A stretch of 64,000 nt of DNA, taken from NCBI GenBank assembly GCA_964057225.1, contig CAXKVF010000088.1, positions 149,864-213,863 of the forward strand, given 5' to 3'. This DNA is from Auanema rhodensis. Its lineage: Eukaryota; Nematoda; Chromadorea; Rhabditida; Rhabditidae. The notes below the pieces were generated by a model, which did no database searches, had not been told where the DNA came from, and saw nothing but the letters and a program-made list of their open reading frames with translations. Shown piece after piece: positions 1 to 14,019 of the stretch (the stretch's first letter is position 1; the number at the start of each line of letters is the position of its first letter). The position numbers and the translations under genes are program-made.

Positions 1-1056
1 ACATGGGGAATCTAATTTTGAAAACCGCATCTCTTTATCTTTCACGTGAAGCGAGTTACATACCAAGTGCACATCACGTGTACATTTAATTAGCATAAAT
101 TAAAGTTCACGTAAATTTCAAAGTCATGGTTACCATGAACCAATATCAATAAAAATTTGTTTTTAGACTAATATGGACATGGGGAATCTAATTTTGAAAA
201 CCGCATCTCTTTATCTTTCACGTGAAGCGAGTTACATACCAAGTGCACATCACGTGTACATTTAATTAGCATAAATTAAAGTTCACATAAATTTCAAAGT
301 CATGGTTACCATGAACCAATATCAATAAAAATTTGTTTTTAGACTAATATGGACATGGGGAATCTAATTTTGAAAACCGCATCTCTTTATCTTTCACGTG
401 AAGCGAGTTACATACCAAGTGCACATCACGTGTACATTTAATTAGCATAAATTAAAGTTCACGTAAATTTCAAAGTCATGGTTACCATGCACCAATATCA
501 ATAAAAATTTGTTTTTAGACTAATATGGACATGGGGAATCTAATTTTGAAAACCGCATCTCTTTATCTTTCACGTGAAGCGAGTTACATACCAAGTGCAC
601 ATCACGTGTACATTTAATTAGCATAAATTAAAGTTCACGTAAATTTCAAAGTCATGGTTACCATGAAGCAATATCAATAAAAATTTGTTTTTAGACTAAT
701 ATGGACATGGGGAATCTAATTTTGAAAACCGCATCTCTTTATCTTTCACGTGAAGCGAGTTACATACCAAGTGCACATCACGTGTACATTAAATTAGCAT
801 AAATTAAAGTTCACGTAAATTTCAAAGTCATGGTTACCATGCACCAATATCAATAAAAATTTGTTTTTAGACTAATATGGACATGGGGGATCTAATTTTG
901 AAAACCGCATCTCTTTATCTTTTACGTGAAGCGAGTTACATACCAAGTGCACATCACGTGTACATTTAATTAGCATAAATTAAAGTTCACGTAAATTTCA
1001 AAGTCATGGTTACCATGAACCAATATCAATAAAAATTTGTTTTTAGACTAATATGG

Positions 1057-2816
1057 ACATGGGGAATCTAATTTTGAAAACCGCATCTCTTTATCTTTCA
1101 CGTGAAGCGAGTTACATACCAAGTGCACATCACGTGTACATTTAATTAGCATAAATTAAAGTTCACGTAAATTTCAAAGTCATGGTTACCATGCACCAAT
1201 ATCAATAAAAATTTGTTTTTAGACTAATATGGACATGGGGAATCTAATTTTGTAAACCGCATCTCTTTATCTTTCACGTGAAGCGAGTTACATACCAAGT
1301 GCACATCACGTGTACATTTAATTAGCATAAATTAAAGTTCACGTAAATTTCAAAGTCATGGTTACCATGCACCAATATCAATAAAAATTGGTTTTTAGAC
1401 TAATATGGACATGGGGAATCTAATTTTGAAAACCGCATCTCTTTATCTTTCACGTGAAGCGAGTTACATACCAAGTGCACATCACGTGTACATTTAATTA
1501 GCATAAATTAAAGTTCACGTAAATTTCAAAGTCATGGTTACCATGCACCAATATCAATAAAAATTTGTTTTTAGACTAATATGGACATGGGGAATCTAAT
1601 TTTGAAAACCGCATCTCTTTATCTTTCACGTGAAGCGAGTTACATACCAAGTGCACATCACGTGTACATTTAATTAGCATAAATTAAAGTTCACGTAAAT
1701 TTCAAAGTCATGGTTACCATGAACCAATATCAATAAAAATTTGTTTTTAGACTAATATGGACATGGGGAATCTAATTTTGAAAACCGCATCTCTTTATCT
1801 TTCACGTGAAGCGAGTTACATACCAAGTGCACATCACGTGTACATTTAATTAGCATAAATTAAAGTTCACGAAAATTTCAAAGTCGTGGTTACCATGCAC
1901 CAATATCAATAAAAATTCGTTTTTAGACTAATATGGACATGGGGAATCTAATTTTGAAAACCGCATCTCTTTATCTTTCACGTGAAGCGAGTTACATACC
2001 AAGTGCACATCACGTGTACATTTAATTAGCATAAATTAAAGTTCACGTAAATTTCAAAGTCATGGTTACCATGCACCAATATCAATAAAAATTTGTTTTT
2101 AGACTAATATGGACATGGGGAATCTAATTTTGTAAACCGCATCTCTTTATCTTTCACGTGAAGCGAGTTACATACCAAGTGCACATCACGTGTACATTTA
2201 ATTAGCATAAATTAAAGTTCACGTAAATTTCAAAGTCATGGTTACCATGCACCAATATCAATAAAAATTGGTTTTTAGACTAATATGGACATGGGGAATC
2301 TAATTTTGAAAACCGCATCTCTTTATCTTTCACGTGAAGCGAGTTACATACCAAGTGCACATCACGTGTACATTTAATTAGCATAAATTAAAGTTCACGT
2401 AAATTTCAAAGTCATGGTTACCATGCACCAATATCAATAAAAATTTGTTTTTAGACTAATATGGACATGGGGAATCTAATTTTGAAAACCGCATCTCTTT
2501 ATCTTTCACGTGAAGCGAGTTACATACCAAGTGCACATCACGTGTACATTTAATTAGCATAAATTAAAGTTCACGTAAATTTCAAAGTCATGGTTACCAT
2601 GAACCAATATCAATAAAAATTTGTTTTTAGACTAATATGGACATGGGGAATCTAATTTTGAAAACCGCATCTCTTTATCTTTCACGTGAAGCGAGTTACA
2701 TACCAAGTGCACATCACGTGTACATTTAATTAGCATAAATTAAAGTTCACGAAAATTTCAAAGTCGTGGTTACCATGCACCAATATCAATAAAAATTCGT
2801 TTTTAGACTAATATGG
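1057..2816 (+). repeat. 5-monomer higher-order repeat, two copies (880 bp offset)
   Basis: Monomers 7-11 (1057-1936) reappear as monomers 12-16 (1937-2816). Private variants recur exactly 880 bp apart: TGTAAACC at about 1250 and 2130, the AAAATTGG variant one monomer later, and CACGAAAATTT with GTCGTGG and AATTCG at about 1870 and 2750. This shows block duplication by unequal exchange or replication slippage rather than independent mutation. Confidence 0.92.
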
Positions 2817-2849
2817 ACATGGGGAATCTAATTTTGAAAACCGCATCTC

Positions 2850-4880
2850 TTTATCTTTCACGTGAAGCGAGTTACATACCAAGTGCACATCACGTGTACA
2901 TTTAATTAGCATAAATTAAAGTTCACGTAAATTTCAAAGTCATGGTTACCATGAACCAATATCAATTAAAATTTGTTTTTAGACTAATATGGACATGGGC
3001 AATCTAATTTTGAAAACCGCATCTCTTTATCTTTCACGTGAAGCGAGTTACATACCAAGTGCACATCACGTGTACATTTAATTAGCATAAATTAAAGTTC
3101 ACGTAAATTTCAAAGTCATGGTTACCATGCACCAATATCAATAAAAATTTGTTTTTAGACTAATATGGACATGGGGAATCTAATTTTGAAAACCGCATCT
3201 CTTTATCTTTCACGTGAAGCGAGTTACATTCCAAGTGCACATCACGTGTACATTTAATTAGCATACATTAAAGTTCACGTAAATTTCAAAGTCATGGTTA
3301 CCATGCACCAATATCAATAAAAATTTGTTTTTAGACTAATATGGACATGGGGAATCTAATTTTGAAAACCGCATCTCTTCATCTTTCACGTGAAGCGAGT
3401 TACATACCAAGTGCACATCACGTGTACATTTAATTAGCATAAATTAAAGTTCACGTAAATTTCAAAGTCATGGTTACCATGCACCAATATCAATAAAAAT
3501 TTGTTTTTAGACTAATATGGACATGGGGAATCTAATTTTGAAAACCGCATCTCTTTATCTTTCACGTGAAGCGAGTTACATACCAAGTGCACATCACGTG
3601 TACATTTAATTAGCATAAATTAAAGTTCACGTAAATTTCAAAGTCATGGTTACCATGAACCAATATCAATAAAAATTTGTTTTTAGACTAATATGGACAT
3701 GGGGAATCTAATTTTGAAAACCGCATATCTTTATCTTTCACGTGAAGCGAGTTACATACCAAGTGCACATCACGTGTACATTTAATTAGCATAAATTAAA
3801 GTTCACGTAAATTTCAAAGTCATGGTTACCATGAACCAATATCAATTAAAATTTGTTTTTAGACTAATATGGACATGGGCAATCTAATTTTGAAAACCGC
3901 ATCTCTTTATCTTTCACGTGAAGCGAGTTACATACCAAGTGCACATCACGTGTACATTTAATTAGCATAAATTAAAGTTCACGTAAATTTCAAAGTCATG
4001 GTTACCATGCACCAATATCAATAAAAATTTGTTTTTAGACTAATATGGACATGGGGAATCTAATTTTGAAAACCGCATATCTTTATCTTTCACGTGAAGC
4101 GAGTTACATACCAAGTGCACATCACGTGTACATTTAATTAGCATAAATTAAAGTTCACGTAAATTTCAAAGTCATGGTTACCATGAACCAATATCAATTA
4201 AAATTTGTTTTTAGACTAATATGGACATGGGCAATCTAATTTTGAAAACCGCATCTCTTTATCTTTCACGTGAAGCGAGTTACATACCAAGTGCACATCA
4301 CGTGTACATTTAATTAGCATAAATTAAAGTTCACGTAAATTTCAAAGTCATGGTTACCATGCACCAATATCAATAAAAATTTGTTTTTAGACTAATATGG
4401 ACATGGGGAATCTAATTTTGAAAACCGCATCTCTTTATCTTTCACGTGAAGCGAGTTACATTCCAAGTGCACATCACGTGTACATTTAATTAGCATACAT
4501 TAAAGTTCACGTAAATTTCAAAGTCATGGTTACCATGCACCAATATCAATAAAAATTTGTTTTTAGACTAATATGGACATGGGGAATCTAATTTTGAAAA
4601 CCGCATCTCTTCATCTTTCACGTGAAGCGAGTTACATACCAAGTGCACATCACGTGTACATTTAATTAGCATAAATTAAAGTTCACGTAAATTTCAAAGT
4701 CATGGTTACCATGCACCAATATCAATAAAAATTTGTTTTTAGACTAATATGGACATGGGGAATCTAATTTTGAAAACCGCATCTCTTCATCTTTCACGTG
4801 AAGCGAGTTACATACCAAGTGCACATCACGTGTACATTTAATTAGCATAAATTAAAGTTCACGTAAATTTCAAAGTCATG
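2850..4880 (+). repeat. Nested higher-order repeats (2-, 5- and 7-monomer offsets)
   Basis: Linked variants recur at 1232 bp (7 monomers): CAATTAAAA at 2963 and 4195, GGGCAATC at about 2998 and 4230, GCATACATTA at 3261 and 4493, and CTTCATC at about 3378 and 4610. The CAATTAAAA/GGGCAATC pair also recurs at 3843/3878 (880 bp). The two monomers from about 3663 to 4014, marked by CCGCATATCT, are repeated immediately at 4015-4366. Several rounds of duplication are therefore overlaid here. Confidence 0.88.
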
Positions 4881-6060
4881 GTTACCATGCACCAATATCA
4901 ATAAAAATTTGTTTTTAGACTAATATGGACATGGGGAATCTAATTTTGAAAACCGCATCTCTTTATCTTTCACGTGAAGCGAGTTACATACCAAGTGCAC
5001 ATCACGTGTACATTTAATTAGCATAAATTAAAGTTCACGTAAATTTCAAAGTCATGGTTACCATGAACCAATATCAATAAAAATTTGTTTTTAGACTAAT
5101 ATGGACATGGGGAATCTAATTTTGAAAACCGCATATCTTTATCTTTCACGTGAAGCGAGTTACATACCAAGTGCACATCACGTGTACATTTAATTAGCAT
5201 ATATTAAAGTTCACGTAAATTTCAAAGTCGTGGTTACCATGCACCAATATCAATAAAAATTCGTTTTTAGACTAATATGGACATGGGGAATCTAATTTTG
5301 AAAACCGCATCTCTTTATCTTTCACGTGAAGCGAGTTACATACCAAGTGCACATCACGTGTACATTTAATTAGCATAAATTAAAGTTCACGTAAATTTCA
5401 AAGTCATGGTTACCATGCACCAATATCAATAAAAATTTGTTTTTAGACTAATATGGACATGGGGAATCTAATTTTGAAAACCGCATCTCTTTATCTTTCA
5501 CGTGAAGCGAGTTACATACCAAGTGCACATCACGTGTACATTTAATTAGCATAAATTAAAGTTCACGTAAATTTCAAAGTCATGGTTACCATGAACCAAT
5601 ATCAATTAAAATTTGTTTTTAGACTAATATGGACATGGGGAATCTAATTTTGAAAACCGCATCTCTTTATCTTTCACGTGAAGCGAGTTACATACCAAGT
5701 GCACATCACGTGTACATTTAATTAGCATAAATTAAAGTTCACGTAAATTTCAAAGTCATGGTTACCATGAACCAATATCAATAAAAATTTGTTTTTAGAC
5801 TAATATGGACATGGGGAATCTAATTTTGAAAACCGCATCTCTTTATCTTTCACGTGAAGCGAGTTACATACCAAGTGCACATCACGTGTACATTTAATTA
5901 GCATAAATTAAAGTTCACGTAAATTTCAAAGTCGTGGTTACCATGCACCAATATCAATAAAAATTCGTTTTTAGACTAATATGGACATGGGGAATCTAAT
6001 TTTGAAAACCGCATCTCTTTATCTTTCACGTGAAGCGAGTTACATACCAAGTGCACATCA

Positions 6061-7324
6061 CGTCTAAATTTAATTAGCATAAATTAAAGTTCACGAAAAT
6101 TTCAAAGTCATGGTTACCATGAACCAATATCAATAAAAATTTGTTTTTAGACTAATATGGACATGGGCAATCTAATTTTGAAAACCGCATCTCTTTATCT
6201 TTCACGTGAAGCGAGTTACATACCAAGTGCACATCACGTGTACATTTAATTAGCATAAATTAAAGTTCACGTAAATTTCAAAGTCATGGTTACCATGCAC
6301 CAATATCAATAAAAATTTGTTTTTAGACTAATATGGACATGGGGAATCTAATTTTGAAAACCGCATCTCTTCATCTTTCACGTGAAGCGAGTTACATACC
6401 AAGTGCACATCACGTGTACATTTAATTAGCATTAATTAAAGTTCACGTAAATTTCAAAGTCATGGTTACCATGAACCAATATCAATAAAAATTTGTTTTT
6501 AGACTAATATGGACATGGGGAATCTAATTTTAAAAACCGCATCTCTTTATCTTTCACGTGAAGCGAGTTACATACCAAGTGCACATCACGTGTACATTTA
6601 ATTAGCATAAATTAAAGTTCACGTAAATTTCAAAGTCATGGTTACCATGCACCAATATCAATAAAAATTTGTTTTTAGACTAATATGGACATGGGGAATC
6701 TAATTTTGAAAACCGCATCTCTTCATATTTCACGTGAAGCGAGTTACATACCAAGTGAACATCACGTCTAAATTTAATTAGCATAAATTAAAGTTCACGA
6801 AAATTTCAAAGTCATGGTTACCATGAACCAATATCAATAAAAATTTGTTTTTAGACTAATATGGACATGGGCAATCTAATTTTGAAAACCGCATCTCTTT
6901 ATCTTTCACGTGAAGCGAGTTACATACCAAGTGCACATCACGTGTACATTTAATTAGCATAAATTAAAGTTCACGTAAATTTCAAAGTCATGGTTACCAT
7001 GCACCAATATCAATAAAAATTTGTTTTTAGACTAATATGGACATGGGGAATCTAATTTTGAAAACCGCATCTCTTCATCTTTCACGTGAAGCGAGTTACA
7101 TACCAAGTGCACATCACGTGTACATTTAATTAGCATAAATTAAAGTTCACGTAAATTTCAAAGTCATGGTTACCATGAACCAATATCAATAAAAATTTGT
7201 TTTTAGACTAATATGGACATGGGGAATCTAATTTTAAAAACCGCATCTCTTTATCTTTCACGTGAAGCGAGTTACATACCAAGTGCACATCACGTGTACA
7301 TTTAATTAGCATAAATTAAAGTTC
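6061..7324 (+). repeat. 4-monomer higher-order repeat, two copies (704 bp offset)
   Basis: The variant CACGTCTAAATT, which destroys the second CACGTG box, occurs at 6061 and 6765. It is followed in both copies by CACGAAAATTT, then GGGCAATC (6166 and 6870), CTTCATC (6369 and 7073) and TTTTAAAAACC (about 6530 and 7234). The common offset is 704 bp, four monomers. The match fades near 6620 and 7324. Confidence 0.88.
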
Positions 7325-10300
7325 ACGTAAAATTCAAAGTCATGGTTACCATGCACCAATATCAATAAAAATTTGTTTTTAGACTAATATGGACATGGGG
7401 AATCTAATTTTGAAAACCGCATCTCTTTATCTTTCACGTGAAGCGAGTTACATACCAAGTGCACATCACGTGTACATTTAATTAGCATAAATTAAAGTTC
7501 ACGTAAATTTCAAAGTCATGGTTACCATGCACCAATATCAATAAAAATTTGTTTTTAGACTAATATGGACATGGGGAATCTAATTTTGAAAACCGCATCT
7601 CTTTATCTTTCACGTGAAGCGAGTTACATACCAAGTGCACATCACGTGTACATTTAATTAGCATAAATTAAAGTTCACGTAAATTTCAAAGTCATGGTTA
7701 CCATGAAGCAATATCAATAAAAATTTGTTTTTAGACTAATATGGACATGGGGAATCTAATTTTGAAAACCGCATCTCTTTATCTTTCACGTGAAGCGAGT
7801 TACATACCAAGTGCACATCACGTGTACATTTAATTAGCATAAATTAAAGTTCACGTAAATTTCAAAGTCATGGTTACCATGAACCAATATCAATAAAAAT
7901 TTGTTTTTAGACTAATATGGACATGGGGAATCTAATTTTGAAAACCGCATCTCTTTATCTTTCACGTGAAGCGAGTTACATACCAAGTGCACATCACGTG
8001 TACATTTAATTAGCATAAATTAAAGTTCACGTAAATTTCAAAGTCATGGTTACCATGCACCAATATCAATAAAAATTTGTTTTTAGACTAATATGGACAT
8101 GGGGAATCTAATTTTGAAAACCGCATCTCTTTATCTTTCACGTGAAGCGAGTTACATACCAAGTGCACATCACGTGTACATTTAATTAGCATAAATTAAA
8201 GTTCACGTAAATTTCAAAGTCATGGTTACCATGCACCAATATCAATAAAAATTTGTTTTTAGACTAATATGGACATGGGGAATCTAATTTTGAAAACCGC
8301 ATCTCTTTATCTTTCACGTGAAGCGAGTTACATACCAAGTGCACATCACGTGTACATTTAATTAGCATAAATTAAAGTTCACGTAAATTTCAAAGTCATG
8401 GTTACCATGCACCAATATCAATAAAAATTTGTTTTTAGACTAATATGGACATGGGGAATCTAATTTTGAAAACCGCATCTCTTTATCTTTCACGTGAAGC
8501 GAGTTACATACCAAGTGCACATCACGTGTACATTTAATTAGCATAAATTAAAGTTCACGTAAATTTCAAAGTCATGGTTACCATGAAGCAATATCAATAA
8601 AAATTTGTTTTTAGACTAATATGGACATGGGGAATCTAATTTTGAAAACCGCATCTCTTTATCTTTTACGTGAAGCGAGTTACATACCAAGTGCACATCA
8701 CGTGTACATTTAATTAGCATAAATTAAAGTTCACGTAAATTTCAAAGTCATGGTTACCATGCACCAATATCAATAAAAATTTGTTTTTAGACTAATATGG
8801 ACATGGGGAATCTAATTTTGAAAACCGCATCTCTTTATCTTTCACGTGAAGCGAGTTACATACCAAGTGCACATCACGTGTACATTTAATTAGCATAAAT
8901 TAAAGTTCACGTAAATTTCAAAGTCATGGTTACCATGAACCAATATCAATAAAAATTTGTTTTTAGACTAATATGGACATGGGGAATCTAATTTTGAAAA
9001 CCGCATCTCTTTATCTTTCACGTGAAGCGAGTTACATACCAAGTGCACATCACGTGTACATTTAATTAGCATAAATTAAAGTTCACGTAAAATTCAAAGT
9101 CATGGTTACCATGCACCAATATCAATAAAAATTTGTTTTTAGACTAATATGGACATGGGGAATCTAATTTTGAAAACCGCATCTCTTTATCTTTTACGTG
9201 AAGCGAGTTACATACCAAGTGCACATCACGTGTACATTTAATTAGCATAAATTAAAGTTCACGTAAATTTCAAAGTCATGGTTACCATGAACCAATATCA
9301 ATAAAAATTTGTTTTTAGACTAATATGGACATGGGGAATCTAATTTTGAAAACCGCATCTCTTTATCTTTCACGTGAAGCGAGTTACATACCAAGTGCAC
9401 ATCACGTGTACATTTAATTAGCATAAATTAAAGTTCACGTAAATTTCAAAGTCATGGTTACCATGAACCAATATCAATAAAAATTTGTTTTTAGACTAAT
9501 ATGGACATGGGGAATCTAATTTTGAAAACCGCATCTCTTTATCTTTCACGTGAAGCGAGTTACATACCAAGTGCACATCACGTGTACATTTAATTAGCAT
9601 AAATTAAAGTTCACGTAAATTTCAAAGTCATGGTTACCATGAAGCAATATCAATAAAAATTTGTTTTTAGACTAATATGGACATGTGGAATCTAATTTTG
9701 AAAACCGCATCTCTTTATCTTTCACGTGAAGCGAGTTACATACCAAGTGCACATCACGTGTACATTTAATTAGCATAAATTAAAGTTCACGTAAAATTCA
9801 AAGTCATGGTTACCATGAACCAATATCAATAAAAATTTGTTTTTAGACTAATATGGACATGGGGAATCTAATTTTGAAAACCGCATCTCTTTATCTTTCA
9901 CGTGAAGCGAGTTACATACCAAGTGCACATCACGTGTACATTTAATTAGCATAAATTAAAGTTCACGTAAATTTCAAAGTCATGGTTACCATGAACCAAT
10001 ATCAATAAAAATTTGTTTTTAGACTAATATGGACATGGGGAATCTAATTTTGAAAACCGCATCTCTTTATCTTTCACGTGAAGCGAGTTACATACCAAGT
10101 GCACATCACGTGTACATTTAATTAGCATAAATTAAAGTTCACGTAAATTTCAAAGTCATGGTTACCATGAACCAATATCAATAAAAATTTGTTTTTAGAC
10201 TAATATGGACATGGGGAATCTAATTTTGAAAACCGCATCTCTTTATCTTTCACGTGAAGCGAGTTACATACCAAGTGCACATCACGTGTACATTTAATTA

Positions 10301-13300
10301 GCATAAATTAAAGTTCACGTAAATTTCAAAGTCATGGTTACCATGAACCAATATCAATAAAAATTTGTTTTTAGACTAATATGGACATGGGGAATCTAAT
10401 TTTGAAAACCGCATCTCTTTATCTTTCACGTGAAGCGAGTTACATACCAAGTGCACATCACGTGTACATTTAATTAGCATAAATTAAAGTTCACGTAAAT
10501 TTCAAAGTCATGGTTACCATGCACCAATATCAATAAAAATTTGTTTTTAGACTAATATGGACATGGGGAATCTAATTTTGAAAACCGCATCTCTTTATCT
10601 TTCACGTGAAGCGAGTTACATACCAAGTGCACATCACGTGTACATTTAATTAGCATAAATTAAAGTTCACGTAAATTTCAAAGTCATGGTTACCATGAAG
10701 CAATATCAATAAAAATTTGTTTTTAGACTAATATGGAAATGGGGAATCTAATTTTGAAAACCGCATCTCTTTATCTTTCACGTGAAGCGAGTTACATACC
10801 AAGTGCACATCACGTGTACATTTAATTAGCATAAATTAAAGTTCACGTAAATTTCAAAGTCATGGTTACCATGAACCAATATCAATAAAAATTTGTTTTT
10901 AGACTAATATGGACATGGGGAATCTAATTTTGAAAACCGCATCTCTTTATCTTTCACGTGAAGCGAGTTACATACCAAGTGCACATCACGTGTACATTTA
11001 ATTAGCATAAATTAAAGTTCACTTAAATTTCAAAGTCATGGTTACCATGAACCAATATCAATAAAAATTTGTTTTTAGACTAATATGGACATGGGGAATC
11101 TAATTTTGGAAACCGCATCTCTTTATCTTTCACGTGAAGCGAGTTACATACCAAGTGCACATCACGTGTACATTTAATTAGCATAAATTAAAGTTCACGT
11201 AAATTTCAAAGTCATGGTTACCATGCACCAATATCAATAAAAATTTGTTTTTAGACTAATATGGACATGGGGAATCTAATTTTGAAAACCGCATCTCTTT
11301 ATCTTTCACGTGAAGCGAGTTACATACCAAGTGCACATCACGTGTACATTTAATTAGCATAAATTAAAGTTCACGTAAATTTCAAAGTCATGGTTACCAT
11401 GCACCAATATCAATAAAAATTTGTTTTTAGACTAATATGGACATGGGGAATCTAATTTTGAAAACCGCATCTCTTTATCTTTCACGTGAAGCGAGTTACA
11501 TACCAAGTGCACATCACTTGTACATTTAATTAGCATAAATTAAAGTTCACGTAAATTTCAAAGTCATGGTTACCATGCACCAATATCAATAAAAATTTGT
11601 TTTTAGACTAATATGGACATGGGGAATCTAATTTTGAAAACCGCATCTCTTTATCTTTCACGTGAAGCGAGTTACATACCAAGTGCACATCACGTGTACA
11701 TTTAATTAGCATAAATTAAAGTTCACGTAAATTTCAAAGTCATGGTTACCATGAAGCAATATCAATAAAAATTTGTTTTTAGACTAATATGGACATGGGG
11801 AATCTAATTTTGAAAACCGCATCTCTTTATCTTTTACGTGAAGCGAGTTACATACCAAGTGCACATCACGTGTACATTTAATTAGCATAAATTAAAGTTC
11901 ACGTAAATTTCAAAGTCATGGTTACCATGCACCAATATCAATAAAAATTTGTTTTTAGACTAATATGGACATGGGGAATCTAATTTTGAAAACCGCATCT
12001 CTTTATCTTTCACGTGAAGCGAGTTACATACCAAGTGCACATCACGTGTACATTTAATTAGCATAAATTAAAGTTCACGTAAATTTCAAAGTCATGGTTA
12101 CCATGCACCAATATCAATAAAAATTTGTTTTTAGACTAATATGGACATGGGGAATCTAATTTTGAAAACCGCATCTCTTTATCTTTTACGTGAAGCGAGT
12201 TACATACCAAGTGCACATCACGTGTACATTTAATTAGCATAAATTAAAGTTCACGTAAATTTCAAAGTCATGGTTACCATGAACCAATATCAATAAAAAT
12301 TTGTTTTTAGACTAATATGGACATGGGGAATCTAATTTTGAAAACCGCATCTCTTTATCTTTCACGTGAAGCGAGTTACATACCAAGTGCACATCACGTG
12401 TACATTTAATTAGCATAAATTAAAGTTCACGTAAATTTCAAAGTCATGGTTACCATGCACCAATATCAATAAAAATTTGTTTTTAGACTAATATGGACAT
12501 GGGGAATCTAATTTTGAAAACCGCATCTCTTTATCTTTTACGTGAAGCGAGTTACATACCAAGTGCACATCACGTGTACATTTAATTAGCATAAATTAAA
12601 GTTCACGTAAATTTCAAAGTCATGGTTACCATGAACCAATATCAATAAAAATTTGTTTTTAGACTAATATGGACATGGGGAATCTAATTTTGAAAACCGC
12701 ATCTCTTTATCTTTCACGTGAAGCGAGTTACATACCAAGTGCACATCACGTGTACATTTAATTAGCATAAATTAAAGTTCACGTAAATTTCAAAGTCATG
12801 GTTACCATGAAGCAATATCAATAAAAATTTGTTTTTAGACTAATATGGACATGTGGAATCTAATTTTGAAAACCGCATCTCTTTATCTTTCACGTGAAGC
12901 GAGTTACATACCAAGTGCACATCACGTGTACATTTAATTAGCATAAATTAAAGTTCACGTAAATTTCAAAGTCATGGTTACCATGCACCAATATCAATAA
13001 AAATTTGTTTTTAGACTAATATGGACATGGGGAATCTAATTTTGAAAACCGCATCTCTTTATCTTTTACGTGAAGCGAGTTACATACCAAGTGCACATCA
13101 CGTGTACATTTAATTAGCATAAATTAAAGTTCACGTAAATTTCAAAGTCATGGTTACCATGAACCAATATCAATGAAAATTTGTTTTTAGACTAATATGG
13201 ACATGGGGAATCTAATTTTGAAAACCGCATCTCTTTATCTTTCACGTGAAGCGAGTTACATACCAAGTGCACATCACGTGTACATTTAATTAGCATAAAT

Positions 13301-13478
13301 TAAAGTTCACGTAAATTTCAAAGTCATGGTTACCATGAAGCAATATCAATAAAAATTTGTTTTTAGACTAATATGGACATGTGGAATCTAATTTTGAAAA
13401 CCGCATCTCTTTATCTTTCACGTGAAGCGAGTTACATACCAAGTGCACATCACGTGTACATTTAATTAGCATAAATTA

Positions 13479-14019
13479 GTCAAGGTTTATTGTTCTTTAT
13501 CACAGGTTATAACAATAGCAGTTTTGAAAAAAGAAAGTGGATAAAAGAAGTTCCTTACAATATGAACATGATTATATAAATTGATTGACATGAAAACATT
13601 AATTGTATAGAGATAAGAATAATTATTGAATCAATTATGTCAGTAGAAAATATATATTCTAAACAAGTAAATCTATGTGTCATAGTTGTCAACCCATCCT
13701 TGATAAACAAGGGATTTGTTCAGTTCAAAAAATATGACCTGACCTCATTTTTACTTTTACCAGGTGCGGTGGAACTTAGAGAAAAAGTCGAGCCCGTTCT
13801 GGTAATCAGAGGTAACTATCACCAGATTCGTATGGCTAATGCCTATAGAGTCCATGGTGCAGTAACATTGTAGCAAAGGGAACAAGGATGTGGTTGAAAA
13901 CAAAAAATGATACATGAAGAACATAGTTTGCATAGATATTTGTAGAAGACATATTGAAATAATAATTAGAGAACAAAATATCATAAGCAGACGAAAAACA
14001 TTAATAATGAAAGTGCAAG
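13479..14019 (-). other. 3' UTR of element 1
   Basis: Non-coding stretch between the ORF2 stop and the left satellite junction. Read on the minus strand, a segment of about 90 nt at 13760-13849 is strikingly like 38943-39034 in the 3' UTR of element 2. Shared strings include GATAGTTACCTCT, CAGAACGGGCT and AGTTCCACCG. The last about 35 nt also match between elements, with TATAACCTGTGAT and AACAATAAACC. Such 3' conservation is expected where the reverse transcriptase recognises its own RNA, as known for CR1/L2-type and R2 elements. Small frames on both strands here (13637-13873, 13757-13984) have no recognisable content and are not called. Confidence 0.85.
13486..13491 (-). terminator. AATAAA near the 3' end of element 1
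   Basis: Minus-strand AATAAA lies 7 nt before the element-satellite junction. Element 2 has the same hexamer 9 nt before its end, in the shared context AACAATAAACC. It could be a polyadenylation signal, but the near-terminal position and lack of an A-tail make a role in 3' end recognition by the reverse transcriptase equally possible. Confidence 0.5.

Larger units (their letters stand above)
1..13478 (+). repeat. 176-bp satellite array, left block (about 76.6 monomers)
   Basis: Head-to-tail tandem repeat. The anchor ACATGGGGAATCTAATTTTG recurs at 1, 177, 353, 529 and onward, giving a 176-bp period with almost no indels. Monomers differ by a few recurrent point variants, for example GAACC, GCACC or GAAGC after the ACCATG at phase 132-137. 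Phase 1 is set at the first base of the window. The first monomer has 56 G/C in 176 bp. It contains TTCACGTGAA at phase 41-50, GTGCAC at 67-72, CACGTG at 75-80, an inverted repeat TTTAATT-6 bp-AATTAAA at 85-104, and CATGGT-T-ACCATG at 125-137. No sustained reading frame exists. The array stops at phase 102 where the first retroelement enters. The monomer length is near a nucleosome repeat, as in many centromeric satellites; that function is inferred only. Confidence 0.99.

Noticed and set aside
1900-1925. CENP-B box in TTCG-containing monomer variants
   Set aside because: AATTCGTTTTTAGACTAA has the TTCG but lacks the required A-N-N-CGGG half; the consensus monomer lacks even the TTCG.
1-13478. 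Regular repeats resembling a CRISPR array
   Set aside because: The whole 176-bp period is repeated with no unique spacers, and no cas-like genes are present; it is a satellite.
13637-13873. 78-codon plus-strand frame in the element 1 3' UTR
   Set aside because: It lies antisense to a conserved retroelement UTR and shows no domain or similarity that can be recognised.
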